Position numbers and translations under genes: made by a program
From: Polytrichum commune
Lineage: Eukaryota; Streptophyta; Polytrichopsida; Polytrichales; Polytrichaceae
DNA: 64,000 nt
Direction of reading: 5' to 3'
Assembly (NCBI GenBank): GCA_950295325.1
Contig: OX485806.1
Coordinates: 5,148,001 to 5,212,000, forward strand
Shown here: piece after piece, positions 1 through 11,928 of the stretch
How the letters are laid out: each line of letters starts with the position of its first letter
Numbering within the stretch: position 1 is the first letter of the stretch
Notes under the pieces: model-generated
Told to the model about the DNA's origin: nothing
What the model saw: only the letters and a program-made list of their open reading frames with translations
The model's database searches: none

Positions 1-586
1 TATGAAAAACTTAAAAACCCACTCATGTTTTAATCCAAAACCAACCCACTCTCCCAAACCCCCCCCCCCCCCTTGGCCCAAACCATCTCCACTTTTCTCC
101 AAAACAAAAAGATGGCTTTAGATGTGCTAGCTTCAATCAAAGGTCTATGAGGTGTAGATAGGGGAACCAGATTAACACCCTTTACCTTAGGTGTGGGGTA
201 ATTTAACAAGACGAGTTATTGCACCAAAATTTAACATCAAATCTTGATACAATTCACTTAACCAAACAAAAAAAACAAAAAAAAGGTTCAAATACAAGTT
301 TTGTGGATGAAGAGGCCCAAATTGGACCTCTTGGATGCTTAGTTGTCAATAGGTACAATGATTATCCCAATTAGTGTGTGTTACTATTTGAAATCACGCA
401 ATACAATAACGTCTTACTTAGGAGTTCATTTTTTATTAACAAAAGTTCAATAGGTTGTTTGGACATTGTGAAATATAACTGACTTTGCTTGGTAAGAATA
501 TTACATTCTCATCAAAATAGTTATAGAACTGCATAACTTCGAAGAGCAACACGCAGTAAATGGGATAATCAGTGTAGTGCACAAAA
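1..586. other. AT-rich stretch without recognised gene
   Basis: No convincing coding exon or RNA gene is visible. It lies downstream of the minus-strand membrane-protein gene and would hold that gene's later introns or exons, but no exon continuing the protein could be recognised. A 14-base C run sits near its left edge. Confidence 0.5.
59..72. repeat. poly(C) run
   Basis: Fourteen consecutive C residues. Such runs are prone to length errors in assembly. Confidence 0.9.
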
Positions 587-597
587 CTATTCATCAC

Positions 598-1719
598 CTG
601 TGCCTCCAAAGTACCCGAGAGTTTGATTGACTTGCATCCACGGCGGGTACGCCGAGAAATCGAACTCCCGCACCTCGGTCGGCACCTTCCACTTCTCGTT
701 CATCTCAGCCACCACACACCGCAAGTCATCCGCGTCCTTGTCCACGAATCTCTCCATTGTCCACACGACGACGGAAACATTGAACTCGGGCCTCAGATGG
801 TTGATTCTCGCGTCTTGAGCGCCTCGGCCGATGGAGCGGAGCAAAAGTAAGCCGGCTGAGAGGTGGTTTCCACTAAATCCCGTAATGATTGTGGGCCTTA
901 TTATCCCAGCCGCTTGATCAACTCTCACTTCATCATGTGTGTGGCTGAATTTGGGAGAGTTCTCGACGGTGTCCAGATTGACAAGGTGCATTCGCTGCCA
1001 CCGAAAACTCCGAGTCCCAGCAATGGACATCTGGTTCACAAACCGGCTCGTGTTTCCCACCACCATGTCATCACATCGAATCTGAAATTCCCCAAACTCG
1101 CCACACAAAGCTATTAAAAATATCATCAACTTCCAAAAGTTTACCTCATTTTGAAATGAACAATGTTTTGAGTACAAGAGCTGATGAAACTCTCAATTTT
1201 GTGAATCACGTCACGGAAATTCAATTATGAATTGAGTACCCGAACACCACCCTGCTGATGTATGATTTGTGCATAATTCCAACAATTTGCCTCCGGCCCG
1301 AGCGAATCGCGAACCATCTTGCACACAATGGATGGATAATCCACCCCCACACAAACTTTCTTCGCCAACTTTGGATCTGTGAGCAGAGTTGGCGAATTGT
1401 TTGTCAGGTTTTGAACTGCTTCGAATAACCTCGGAAGAAGCAGGAATGGAAGGTTCTTCTCGCTTGGGGGTTGCCACCCGTCGTCGCCTACTTTCACCAT
1501 AAGACACACACCACAACTACTAGGTGATGAATATTCTGTACTCGAGGTGTGGTTGGAGGTGCGGATGTTGAGGGATTCGAGAAGCGATTTCCCGAAGTCC
1601 GGAACCATTTTTTCGGTCTGAAGACTGATTGTGAACAGGACCGCCATGAAAGTGATCAAAATGCACAGGGGCATGTACAACTTCTTCCAGCCCACGAGCT
1701 CAGACAAGAACTCTGACAT
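598..1719 (-). CDS. Type II membrane protein, glycosyltransferase-like, 5' part
   Basis: Two minus-strand exons fit one gene. Exon 1 (1719 to about 1251) starts with ATG and encodes a short cytosolic head, one hydrophobic segment at residues 14-33 (LYMPLCILITFMAVLFTISL), then a hydrophilic stem region, the plan of a Golgi type II protein. A likely donor (AGG/GTGGTG) and acceptor (TTTTTAATAG at 1111) remove about 140 bases in matching phase. Exon 2 (1110 to 598) contains 'PTIITGFSGNH', 'LLLLRSI' and 'REFDFSAYPPWM', which resemble plant and animal proteins of the DUF1647/nucleotide-sugar transferase-like type. A good donor (CACAG/GTGATG) ends exon 2, so the catalytic remainder should lie further left, but none was recognised in the window. 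It is either cut by the window edge or decayed. The family call is from memory of motif style; the membrane anchor and splice sites are seen directly. Confidence 0.5.
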
Positions 1720-2407
1720 GATGGTTTCAATTTGGAAAATCCAATTAATTCCAAAATTTCCGAAAACACTCTGGCCGTGACAGTATCAGTACTCCACTAC
1801 CTCAATAAAATTATGAATTTTCGTCACCATTTTGGTTGGGGTGCAGCTTGATGTTAATTCCAGAGGTCAATGCTCGTGATGGAGTTCCGCGAGTTCATGT
1901 GCACCTAATTCAGGAATCAGGAACATCTCCAAGAATTTGAGTGTTGCTTCGTACAATTATTCAACTAGGATTCCCTGTTTCATGGACCCAGGAATGAATT
2001 TCAGTTTGTGCCTGCGTCATTCCTCATATTTTCTTGCAACTACAAATTCATTGTAACTGAATATGTGGCTTGGCAACATTCATAATTAAGCTAGGCACAT
2101 GTCCGCACTAGGATTCTCTTACATTCTTATGGATTCAGCATTGAATCTGTAACTTGACAACATTCATAAGCTAGACTCATGTTTGCACTAGAAATCCCTT
2201 AAATTCTTGGGAGGCTAGATTCAGCACTACATCCATTGCTTGGCAAAGCTTATAAATTAAGCACATATTCCCACTAGTATTCCCTTATATTCTTGCGATT
2301 ACAGAGTCAATGTTGAGTATGTAGCTTGACGATGTTAATAAGCTAGGCACATGTCCACACTAGGAATCTCTTCCCAATTTGGAAAGAGAACGCTACCCTA
2401 CCTCTTA
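1720..2407. other. 5' flank of membrane-protein gene, partly tandem repeat
   Basis: Upstream side of the minus-strand gene starting at 1719. No other coding sequence seen. The right part is the 83-bp tandem repeat annotated separately. Confidence 0.5.
2015..2372. repeat. Diverged ~83-bp tandem repeat, about 4 units
   Basis: The phrase 'CACTAG' followed by 'ATTCCC' or 'AATCTC' and then 'CTTGRCAACATTCATAAGCTA'-like text recurs at about 2106, 2189, 2270 and 2356, giving spacings of 81-86 bp. Units differ by many substitutions, so the array is old. Confidence 0.6.
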
Positions 2408-2955
2408 GGGCCAAGTTCCATGTGCCGGTGCCGGTCCGTTTTTTAAATGGGTGAGAAACGGGTGACATCATCCAAAAAATGGGTGATGTCACCCATTTTA
2501 TGGAGGGGTACTTCTTTGTGGGGTGCCGGTTTTTTCCGATTTCTTACTTTCTAACTAAATTTGGTGAGTGATAAGACATGACACTTTATGAAGGTCACCG
2601 GCAATGAAGGTCATCTAGATTCTAAAAACATCATAAAATACACGGTTCCCTAGGAGTACTCCTCAAAAGAAGGGATTAGAAGAACAAAGTGGCCTTTAGT
2701 ATCCAAGGGTGTACCCTAGGTGACCGGCCGATCTGGTCACCGGAGCTTTCTAACCGGCACATGTCCTTATGTTACCGTTAGGACCGCCGGTCCTTTGGCA
2801 CCCGTTCTTGCACAACACAAAATGTGGGACACCCATCCATGGGGGGTACCGGTCCTTGGGTGAGAAGGATGGGCACATGGCACCACCCTCTTTTCACCGG
2901 CCCACCCATTTATTTTGAAAAAAACGGACCGGGACCGGCACATGGAACTTGGCCC
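2408..2955. mobile_element. Tourist-like MITE (PIF/Harbinger type), 548 bp
   Basis: Terminal inverted repeats of about 40 bp begin GGGCCAAGTTCCATGTGCC at the left and are mirrored at the right end. The element is bounded by TTA at 2405-2407 and TTA at 2956-2958, the 3-bp target duplication typical of PIF/Harbinger transposons. It carries no coding sequence, so it is non-autonomous. An internal short palindrome (GGGTGACATCA.. / ..TGATGTCACCC) lies at about 2460-2500. Confidence 0.85.
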
Positions 2956-2958
2956 TTA

Positions 2959-4024
2959 GTCATGTGAAACTCACTTCAAGAGCAATGAAATCTATTTAAA
3001 GCAACGATCACAGCTCCCCATTTCTGAGAAAGACAATGGCATGGTCACGGCGATTAAGTTAATATGTGCCATGACTGCTCACTCATGTCCCATTTATTCA
3101 ACCGCCATGAGTTAGGAGGCGCTAGCTGCTACCATACATACTGCACCAAAATCATCTGTCAACACACGGATCAAATACATTTGACAAATACTGTGGATAC
3201 ATTCACTTCTGCCAGATGCAGTTATACCAAAGAATCTCTGAGACTCAGCACATGTTAAATCCAAACTTGAGCCAAGTGGGAGAGAGGGAGTTATCGCATA
3301 TGAGCATATCTCTCATTCGTCTAACACAAAAGCCCTTAAATGACTTGCAATTCCTTCCAGCTTTTTTTGGTTGACTTGACACCATAATTAGATTTAAAGA
3401 TCCAAAATTAGTCTAATTAGACTTTTTCAAGATGAATTGGTCACAAACGTATGAGGGTCAAGTTTTATGTTGGATGGATGAGAGTTACACTTGTATGCAA
3501 TAATTCCCTATCTCTAGTCAAGTGAATGAAAAGCCACGAAACCAAATCAAGTCCACAAGACATCATTCCAATACTCTAATCCATATTGAATGTAAGTGCA
3601 TCTTCTCAATTAGTATATCTCTAAATGTAGGGTCCACCTCGAAACTCGCTCCAAAAAAAGAGGCAATTGTCAATTATGAGAGGAGGTTTTCATTTACTTC
3701 ATACCCATGTTGGAATTTCCATTCATATCATCAAATGTTTAGCTAAGGAGGCAATTGCAAAATTTAGTGGTGATTTTAAGAATGTACTTATGATGCTTTA
3801 TATAGGGCAAACATAGGGGTTTTGTTAGTTATATAAGGATGAGATGCCTAGGTGGCAACTTGAGGTTGAAGTTTGCAACCTTCAAGATCTCTCCACAATG
3901 TGTACCAACAAAACACACTTGAATCTTCATCCAATTGCGTTTCTTGTTATCACTTCTAGTTATGGGTAAGATGTCCAATCAAAGATCCTCTCAAATTAAC
4001 ACTTGGTGATTTCAAACATCAAAA
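2959..4024. other. Intergenic, no recognised gene
   Basis: Short open frames only, without recognisable domains. Around 3430-3490 there is a decayed relative, in opposite orientation, of repeats seen near 28.9-29.0 and 31.5 kb. Confidence 0.45.
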
Positions 4025-4207
4025 GTGAAAATCACTTGCAAAGTGACAGTAATTGCAACACTTTAAATCTATAATCCTCCAAAAAAATTACAAGGAATGA
4101 AAATTAATATTGGTTAACATTTAGTGTTGGTAACTCTATACCGAGATTCACAATTAATATTGAGCAAGAAAATTACAATTGGTGACACTAAATATCATAT
4201 TTGGTGT
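4025..4207 (+). repeat. MITE-A fragment
   Basis: Matches the right half of the element at 6433-7848: the shared text runs from 'AAGTGACAGTAATTGCAACAC' through 'TTAACATTTAGTGTTGGT' and 'GTGACACTAAATATCAT' to the end 'TTTGGTGTAG'. The left half is missing or too diverged to see. This copy supplies the uninterrupted form of the site into which the foldback element at 6786-7815 inserted. Confidence 0.55.
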
Positions 4208-4949
4208 AGTTGTAGTGCATGGGGGTATAATAATTGTTTCTAAATAATTGTAATGAAAGTATTTGGAAGTGCTTATTTTGCAATGTTGGTCAAACATACT
4301 TGTGATGGCAACATAAGTGATTAACTAAAGAAAACATTTGGGTGTTATTCGGTTCATTTTTCATCTTCACCAACTTGTACTGATTAGATTTACATAAGGC
4401 ACGCCAAACAAATATAGGTGGCCGATCAAGAAAAGTAACCGAATAGCACCCACATACCTTGCAGACTCTTGTTAGCTGTTACTCTGGCAAGCACAACCCA
4501 AGTGCAGGGCAATCTGAGCACCTGAAATATCAACTTGCAATGGACATCAGAATGTTCAAGACTTTGAGGTGTTGGACCCGTTCCTTACTAATTATACCTA
4601 CAAAATCTGGCTGCAGCACAATCTACAAATCCACTACTTAGTAAAACTCTATCTCTGAAACCAACTTATTGCAGACCAGTCTCAGTTCCTGCAAAGAGAT
4701 GCCTACTACAAAACCAAACCCAGCATTTAATGAATTCACCAGTCCCACATGTCTAACACAGAACCCAGCACCGCCACAGGCTCCTAGAAATGATAGCAAT
4801 TCTCTCCCTTAGGGACATCAATGGAAGGAACAAGATCTTCACTCACCTCTAACTTACGTGCTCGATTCTGGGTTGCCACACACCTTCATCATGAAATGGA
4901 TCACTTGCCCAGGACGCATAACATAGTAGATAATGCCTTGTGCAGGCCA

Positions 4950-5380
4950 CCAGGCTCTTCTTGAAGCAGATTAGAGGAGAAACAAATGGATGTCAGCACT
5001 CTTACTTAGTTTAAGTGCTAGACATAAACTTACAACAGAAAACTGAGTCTGCACAATGCCAGAAGCTGCTTTGGATATGGCAATTGTGGGTCAGCAACTG
5101 CAACTTGAATGTACATAAGTTGAGCTGCAACAAAATCTTCTCACATCTTGAGTCTTGTAGCTCATTGGGTCTTACTAATAGGCTTGTGCATGTGCACTGC
5201 ACAAACTACTGTGTAAAACCTTGAGCATTGACTTTCATGGCCATTTTCAAGAATGGAGAACACCTGCATCAAATGGGCAGCAGTAATTTAGTCGTGGAGA
5301 TGTGCCCATGGTGAAAATGGTGTGGTTTACCATATAAATCATATGGTACCACGATCCAGTTACCAGTCAGATAATGACAG
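4950..5380 (+). repeat. Segmental duplication, copy 1 (uninterrupted)
   Basis: Resembles 6221-6432 plus 7849-8037, with the same order of blocks: 'GGAGAAACAAATGGATGTCA', 'CTGCAACTTGAATGTA', 'GCATGTGCACTGCACAAACTA', 'CCATGGTGAAAATGGT'. Copy 1 lacks the transposons that split copy 2. Confidence 0.65.
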
Positions 5381-5904
5381 CAAGGTAGATGGTTCTAAAA
5401 CTGCCGCTTCACTGAGCGCTGAGCAGATATCTTATAATGTAAATAAGAAACTATTTAATACATGTTGTTAGCAATTCGCTGTAACTGCTGGGTCGTGTCC
5501 ATCATTAATGGATGGAATTTGGGACTGTAAGGTGAACAACTGGGGCAGACATGATCCAGACTTCAGTTGCATGAGCCTCTTTGTCATTCGGATACAGTCC
5601 TACCTCTTTAATACAACACTAGATAATACAACAACCTCGAAATAATGACACAAACTCTGTAAACCAACTTAAAATTTTCTAGTTGAAATCTACCTCTATA
5701 AAATAAAAATAAAAATAAATCTACCTCTATTAAATACGATTATGACATTGTTATAATGACACTCCTAGACCCCCAAAATGTCATATTATAGGAGTAATAA
5801 ATGCATGTATGTTCGGTCTTACACGTGTATAAGTACATAATTGATAACAAATGTGATTTAGCACACATGTTTAGAATGAGAAAGACCCTTCCAATGGAAA
5901 GTCA

Positions 5905-6130
5905 CAAAAATTTTAACCTTAGTACTAATGAGGGTTCCGTAATATTTTTGACTTCCAAGTTAATTGCATGTTTTATTGACTGTTTCACTTCGAAAATGAA
6001 ACCTCAATCAATTTCTTATTTACTCAATGGAATTTGGATCTTGACGATGAGGTGCACTTAATATGAGTTATATGGACAAGCGACCTTCAAGAATGCAAGG
6101 GCAATTTAATTTTTTGAAGTCGGACGAGAA
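5905..6130 (+). mobile_element. Solo arm of the foldback transposon family
   Basis: Similar to the right arm of the foldback element at 6786-7815: 'AATATTTTTGACTTCCAAGTT', 'ATGAAACCTCAATCAATT', 'CTTCAAGAATGCAAGGGCAA'. The other arm and the GGGGG terminus are not seen, so it is a truncated copy. Confidence 0.55.
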
Positions 6131-6785
6131 TGTAGGGAGGATGGGCTTCATCCATGCAGTGAAGGAGGCATGCCCAGGGCGGGGCTCAGCCTTAGGCAAA
6201 TGTGATCTAGCCCATGGAACTATGCTTGAAGAAGAATACAAGAGAAACAAATGAAATGTCAATGATCTTAGATAGTTTAGGTGTTAGATGTAAAGTTACA
6301 ACAAAAGACTGCACAATCCCGCAGTGCGAAGTTGCTTCAAATATTGTAATTGTTGGTCAACCACTGCAACTTGAATGTAGACAAGTTGAGCTACAACAAA
6401 ATATTCTTTCCACTTGTGGCTCGTTGGGTTTACTACACTATAATGATATTTGGTATCATATGGTATTTTATGTCACTGCGGTAATTTTTTGGATGACACT
6501 TCTTATGAATAAGTGAACGAATATTGTCATGTATGATGGATGAGTTCATCCATTGGCCAAAACCCTACTTTCCCTTGTCAACTACTTGTGATGAAATATT
6601 GTCATGGATGATTGAAATTTGGATGAAAAGTCATTTGGTAAGTGACAGTAATTGCGACACTGATACATCTTTAATCCCCCAAAAAATTACAAGGAATGAC
6701 AATTAATGTTAGGTTAACATTTAGTGTTGGTGGCACTACTCAGTGGTTTGCATTTAGTATTGAGCAAGACAATTAGAACTGGTGA

Positions 6786-7815
6786 GGGGGACGTTAAATA
6801 CCCCCCCCCCCAACGAACTTTTCGGAGTGTCAGAGTCGGGCTAGGGCAGCCGCCCGGCCAGAAAATCTGAATTTTTTGGACCCGACCGAAAACTGCTCCC
6901 CACCCGCCCGATTTCGAAAAAATCATTGCCCTTGCATTCTTGAAGGCCACTTACTCACAAATCCCATATTGAGTGCACTTCACCTTCAAGGGCCAAAATC
7001 CAATATATATGTTCATTTCCATTGAGTAAATAAGCAATTGACTGGGGTTTCATTATCAAAGTGAAACCGTCAATAAAACATGTAATTAACTTGGAAGTCA
7101 AAAATATTACAAAACCCTCCCTAACACTGAGGTTATAATTTTTGTGACTCACAATTCGAAATTGTCTTTGTCATTCTAAAATAACACTTAAATTTAGTGT
7201 GCTGATTTAGTATGTGTATTTCATAATAATTCAGGTAATGCCGTCTACTTTCACAAGTATTCATACGCATTCATTAATATCAAGTGGGATTAAATATGAT
7301 TAAGTCTAATTAATCTTCATTAATCCCAAATAAATCAGAAACTATGCTTACCAAATTAAGTGAACCTAATTGTTTATAAAATGTACTTACTGCAATTAAT
7401 TAATTATTGGAATTAATTCCAGTGAGTTAATTCTAATAATTAATTTCTGGAATCAAATCCAGTGAGTTAATTATAATAATCAATATCTGGAATTTTGTAA
7501 TATTTTTGACTTCCAAGTTAATTACATGTTTTATTGATGGTTCACTTTGATAATGAAACCCCAGTCAATTGCTTATTTACTCAATGGAAATGAACATATA
7601 TATTGGATTTTGGCCCTTGAAGGTGAAGTGCACTCAATATGGGATTTGTGAGTAAGTGGCCTTCAAGAATGCAAAGGCAATGATTTTTTCGAAATCGGGC
7701 GGGCGGGCAGCAGTTTTCGGTCAGGTCCAAAAAATTCAGATTTTCTGGCCGGACGGCTGCCCCAGCCCGACTCTGACACTCCGAAAAGTTCGTGGGGGGT
7801 ATTTAACGTCCCCCC
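6786..7815. mobile_element. Foldback transposon with ~325-bp inverted arms, 9-bp target duplication
   Basis: Left arm 6786-7109 and right arm 7493-7815 are near-perfect inverted copies, with termini GGGGGACGTTAAATACCCCC and its mirror. The flanks read AACTGGTGA at the left and AGTTGGCGA at the right. Uninterrupted MITE-A copies read AATTGGTGA there, so the 9 bases are a target-site duplication that has since taken transitions. Nine bases and long arms suggest a Mutator-like element. No transposase is present. The loop holds an AT-rich tandem repeat. Confidence 0.85.
7396..7495. repeat. AT-rich ~50-bp tandem repeat in foldback loop
   Basis: About two to three units containing 'CCAGTGAGTTAATT', 'ATAATNAAT' and 'CTGGAAT' in the central loop of the foldback element. 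Confidence 0.6.
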
Positions 7816-8039
7816 AGTTGGCGACACCAAATATCATATTTAGTGTAGCACTCTGACAGGATTTTGCATGGGCACTGCACAAACTAGAGCGTACAACCTT
7901 GAGCATCCACGTTCAAGGTGTTTTAAGAATGGGTAACGCCTGCTTTAAAGGGGCAGTGTTAATTTAGTCTTGCAGATGTACCTATGGTGAAAATGGTAGG
8001 AGTTACCACATAAAATCAAATGGGTATCATGATCTACTT

Positions 8040-9215
8040 AGTGCGTCCCCACTCGACACCCCAACATACTCGGCAAAATAATTGTTTTAATGTCCGAAAG
8101 CATGGCCGGTGATGGTGCCGGCTTTGGGTAAAGGGTCGATACCCCAACAGTTGGTCAGTACAAGCCTTCCGGCTGGCCCATTATCTGTAGCAAACCCCGT
8201 CTTCAATCATGGCGTCGACCCTTTCTTCGTGGCTGCCCTACCTGCCCGAACCCACGCCCGACTCTCAACGACACTGGCTGATGTCACTCGAAATGCTTCT
8301 TTCTGCTGCAGTGTATGGTATAAAGTGTCACTTACTATTCGGAAATACGCATTTCTAATGCATTTTATTGTTACCGTAATTATCTAGGAAGTAAAAATGT
8401 TAATGTTACATAGTGTACAAACAACCAATTTGAGATGAGTTCTTTTAAAATGTTATATATAGTAAAAAAGGCAGGGTTCAACATAACTTTGAATAGTATG
8501 GGTCACTAAATACCATAATTGGTCTTGTCATTTTCTTGTAGTTAATGTTTTATGAAGCAACCATTACTCTTATGCATTTCCCATACCATACAAAACACTT
8601 TGAAATTATTGTCTTCATTTGGGTAATGGGTTTAGGGTTTTTTCAAACTAGGTTTTGTTTAGAATAGTAGTTTATATTTAGAAATATGTGCATCTTATTT
8701 TAAGAGACTTTGTCATTTTTCAATAATGTTGGGTAGGTCGGTGCTCCCTATTTTTCTCTATTCACCCATATTCATAAACATCTTGAAGTGGATAATAATT
8801 GATCCCTTTAGTTTGTGGCTACATATGCTAGTGCTCATCGAACTATATATCATTCTTTTGCAGACACCAAACTTTTCGTCCGGTTCAAGCCATGAAATTG
8901 TTAGGGATTATGTTAAGAAATAGATGTTGGCCCACCACTTTTCACACTATTACAATCGGAGATGCTGACGCATGGTGTCCGAACTAGCCGGTGTGATTAG
9001 CCCCTCAATGGGACTAAAGGTATTTGCTTGGAGTTGGTCCCGAATGATATGTCCTTGGACCTTGTGAATTTTAAACCACACTATAGTTAATTAACATGGG
9101 CCACATCAATTTTATTCTAGAAAATTAGTGTGGGTGGTTATATTGTTTTGTACTACTTTGGCCTAATACTAATATTGAATGTGTTGGTCGCAAGTCTTCT
9201 TGAAGATTTAGGGGA
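8040..9215. other. Intergenic, no recognised gene
   Basis: A GC-richer island at about 8045-8300 has a 92-codon open frame without recognisable domain. The rest is AT-rich. I see no function. Confidence 0.4.
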
Positions 9216-9221
9216 AAGACC

Positions 9222-9655
9222 CGGGGTCTAGGCACGGGGGGTGCACTTCATTGTCAAGTTGAACACCACGTGTGATAAAACAAAATCTACTTTTACATAA
9301 AAGCATCACCAAAATGGTTCAAAAGTTTATGATTTTTTTTTTCATGAGTAGATATACATAGTATCTATTACATAGTAGAAATTGGTAACCAAAATTGATG
9401 ATTTGTTTTTTTTATAAAACATACCGTTTCTAACTAGAATGACGCAACATTGAACTAAACAAATTACTACAAAAAATGAAGATGACTAAAAATTTCAAAA
9501 AAATATACAAAAGATATTATCAATGGTTATGTGTATGTAGAAAAAATATCATAATTTAAAAAATTATCTATGGCATGTAATATAGGGTAGCAAACTTTTA
9601 TCGCACGTGGTTATGAAATGTAAGGGGGTGTGATCCCCCCGTGGGTCTAGGACCC
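9222..9655. mobile_element. Probable MITE with ~60-bp imperfect inverted ends
   Basis: Left end contains 'GGGTCTAGGCACGGGGGG' and 'ACCACGTGTGATAAAA'. The right end, read on the other strand, contains 'CTAGACCCACGGGGGGAT' and 'ACCACGTGCGATAAAA' in the same order. The interior is AT-rich and non-coding. No target duplication could be fixed, so the exact ends are approximate. Confidence 0.5.
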
Positions 9656-9659
9656 ATAG

Positions 9660-10323
9660 TATTTCCACCTTGACTAGAAAACTAGTGTGGCAAGTGCTAA
9701 TTATTTCCAAGCTAATTTTCCACCACACTGATAGGACTATTTAGTGTAGCTCCCCACAAGAGTGCGAAAAGATTTATGAAATTGGTTAGGAAGATTCATG
9801 AAGTTGCTAAAGGTAAAGGTCCACTATCATGAAATTGAGTAGTGCCACGTGTCAAGCTGGTATAAAACAATCATAAACAAGTTTAGAAGGTTCATGAAAT
9901 TGGTAGAACGCTCTAGTAACATTGATTGGAAGGTTCATGAACTAGCTTGGAACCTTTATAAGATTGAGTTTGCACTTTGGTGAAGTCATCTTACCAAAGG
10001 AGTATGTTAACTTCCACACTTTGTTGCTTCTCCTTCCTTCTCTCACTATAGCTCATGTGGCACTCCACGTGTAAGTCCAAGCATCCATGAGTCAAAGTTT
10101 GGTCACAATCTTCTAAACCTCATCCCGGTCCTCTAGGACTCATCTGGTCCTTTTAACCTCACCATTAGCATCATTAGACTTAAGATCATTCTTGCATGTA
10201 GTTCTACTAAGATGCTCTTAGTGTAGAGGAACTCTTACATTGTATTTAAGTAAAGCGATTGCAAGATCGATTGTTTGATGTCTCCAGAAATAGTTAACTC
10301 GGACTTTTGATATCTACCAAGTA
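9660..10323. other. Intergenic, no recognised gene
   Basis: Short direct similarities such as 'AAGGTTCATGAA' recur several times between 9770 and 9950. No coding or RNA gene seen. Confidence 0.4.
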
Positions 10324-10885
10324 GTGAAGATGCTAGAAAAAGTTTGGCGTGTCAATGTCACTACTACAACCGTTTATAAACATTGGAAGCACACTAGTAT
10401 GATCTCTAGTGATACATGGACATCATATTCCACTGATATATTATTGGTGGTTGCTTCTCATAACGTTGAGCTTGTAGATGTCTCAATTTTGCTTGATAGA
10501 CTTTCTCTCAATTATCAATTAGAGTTGTAGGGGATAGTGAGTCTCTAGTGATAATGAATGCACAAAATATGTGCATTTTGAAGTTGAGTTTGATATGAAT
10601 CATCCTTATGTCCCAACTAAGGAATATATTTTAAATATAATTAGTGCATCATAGGTATTTGAAATCATTGAGGGTGATTTGGAAATTGTTGAAGTAGTAG
10701 TTCCTAGTGTTTCATTTCTCAAGCACAAGGAGCATTGGCAACCCTATCTACATTTGTAGAACAACAACAAAGGCAATGTTAGTGATCTTAGGTCAAAGAT
10801 TCTGTCTTTAGAAAAATCCATCATTATTTTTTGTATTCCAGAGTCTCATCAAACACTAATAGACTCTTATTTTGGTCACTAAGTA
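10324..10885 (+). pseudogene. Decayed pogo-like transposase, C-terminal part
   Basis: Read across frames, the segment aligns in order with the C-terminal part of the transposase at 34618-35100: a 'KHWKHT' block like 'NCWRHT' there, a 'FEVEFDMNHPYVPT' block like 'YEMEFDLNNPYEPT', and a final 'LIDSYF' like 'TIDSFF'. Several frameshifts and stops show it is dead. It is a second, older copy of the pogo-type family in this window. Confidence 0.6.
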
Positions 10886-11239
10886 AGTGTAAGTTTATTT
10901 TTATTATTAATATATGTGACGATATTTCATAAGTGTTACTAATGACTCTATTTTCACTACATAATTATTGATTTATAATTGTCAATTCTTGAATTTTCCA
11001 CCCTATCCAACTAGTACATCCTTACAATGTCATAAGTGTTACAAAACTTCTACTCTTGAGAGGTAACACTTAGAGAGAGAGCAAATTGTAGTGTGGCAAG
11101 GCACTTAACTTAGTACACATTAAATTTCCTTTTTACCTTGTATAAACTTGTTATTTGCTTACTAAATTATTTGTGAATCAAAGCATAAAACCTTTGTTGG
11201 ACACTAAAGCATCCCCACCAAGCTTTTTAAGGAAGGGGT

Positions 11240-11710
11240 TCCTGGATAAGACAAGGGCCGGGGGGCTTCAACCCACAACCCTTGGGCGACCCTTGAAAAC
11301 ATTTTCTAAAATTAACTGAAAAACGTTGCCCACCTTGTCTGACTTCAAAAAAAAATGTTCTTGCATTCTTGGAGGGTTTCATGCTATTTTATTCTTGCTC
11401 AAATGGGAAGTAACAAAAACTATCACCACAAGATTAATGAGGAATGTTTCACATACTTAACTTCCAAGTTAATTACATACTTTATTGGCAGTTTCACTTC
11501 AAAATGAAGTCCCAATTAATTGCTTAGTTACTAAGTGGAAGTGAACATATATAGTAGATTTTGGGGCTTGAAGTTGAGGTGCACTCAATGTGGGTTTTGT
11601 GGATTAGGCGGCCTTCAAGAATGCAAGGACAACTTGTTTTTGAAGTTGGATGAGGCAGACATCATTTTTTGGTTGGGTTCAGAAAACGTCTTACGGGGCT
11701 ACCTGAGGGT
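11240..11710. mobile_element. Diverged foldback-family copy
   Basis: The right arm (11430-11700) matches the foldback right arm: 'CTTCCAAGTTAATTACAT', 'TCACTTCAAAATGAA', 'GGCCTTCAAGAATGCAAGGA'. A shorter reversed piece with 'TTCTTGCATTCTTGGAGGG' lies at 11340-11380. It follows directly on the pogo-like relic. Confidence 0.5.
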
Positions 11711-11923
11711 CACAAGTCACATGGCCCCTTCCTTTAAAGGCTTGTTAGGAGTGCTTTAGCATATGGAAAAACCTTATGCTACTTAAGGGTTGATTACACC
11801 ATGGACCGTGAAGTTGTCCCAAGGCCATGTAAGAGCGTTGATTGGTTGTTGAACTCATCATGGAATCGCTTTGGTTTCGTCCTGGGACCACTTTGGTTTA
11901 AAGCAAGGAAAAAATGTTAGAGT

Positions 11924-11928
11924 GATCA
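11924..11928. repeat. Target-site duplication GATCA, left
   Basis: GATCA directly precedes the left LTR and is repeated directly after the right LTR (18631-18635). A perfect 5-bp duplication is the expected footprint of a Ty3/gypsy integrase. Confidence 0.95.

Larger units (their letters stand above)
6433..7848 (+). mobile_element. MITE-A, interrupted copy
   Basis: Ends carry an inverted repeat starting CTACACTAWAAT and continuing with ATGATATTTGGT. Copy 1 of the surrounding duplication lacks this whole block, which defines it as an insertion. Related copies are at 4025-4207 and 50154-52003. Its 3' part is split by the foldback element. The target duplication is not clear, so the superfamily is unassigned. 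Confidence 0.6.
6221..8037 (+). repeat. Segmental duplication, copy 2 (split by transposons)
   Basis: Left part 6221-6432 matches 4950-5165 and right part 7849-8037 matches 5185-5370. The intervening 1.4 kb is a MITE with a second element nested in it. The order of events is duplication, MITE insertion, foldback insertion. Confidence 0.65.

Noticed and set aside
5590-5800. Text with 'ATAATGACA' motifs resembling pogo/mariner terminal repeats
   Set aside because: The two sides do not form a convincing inverted repeat and no boundaries could be set.
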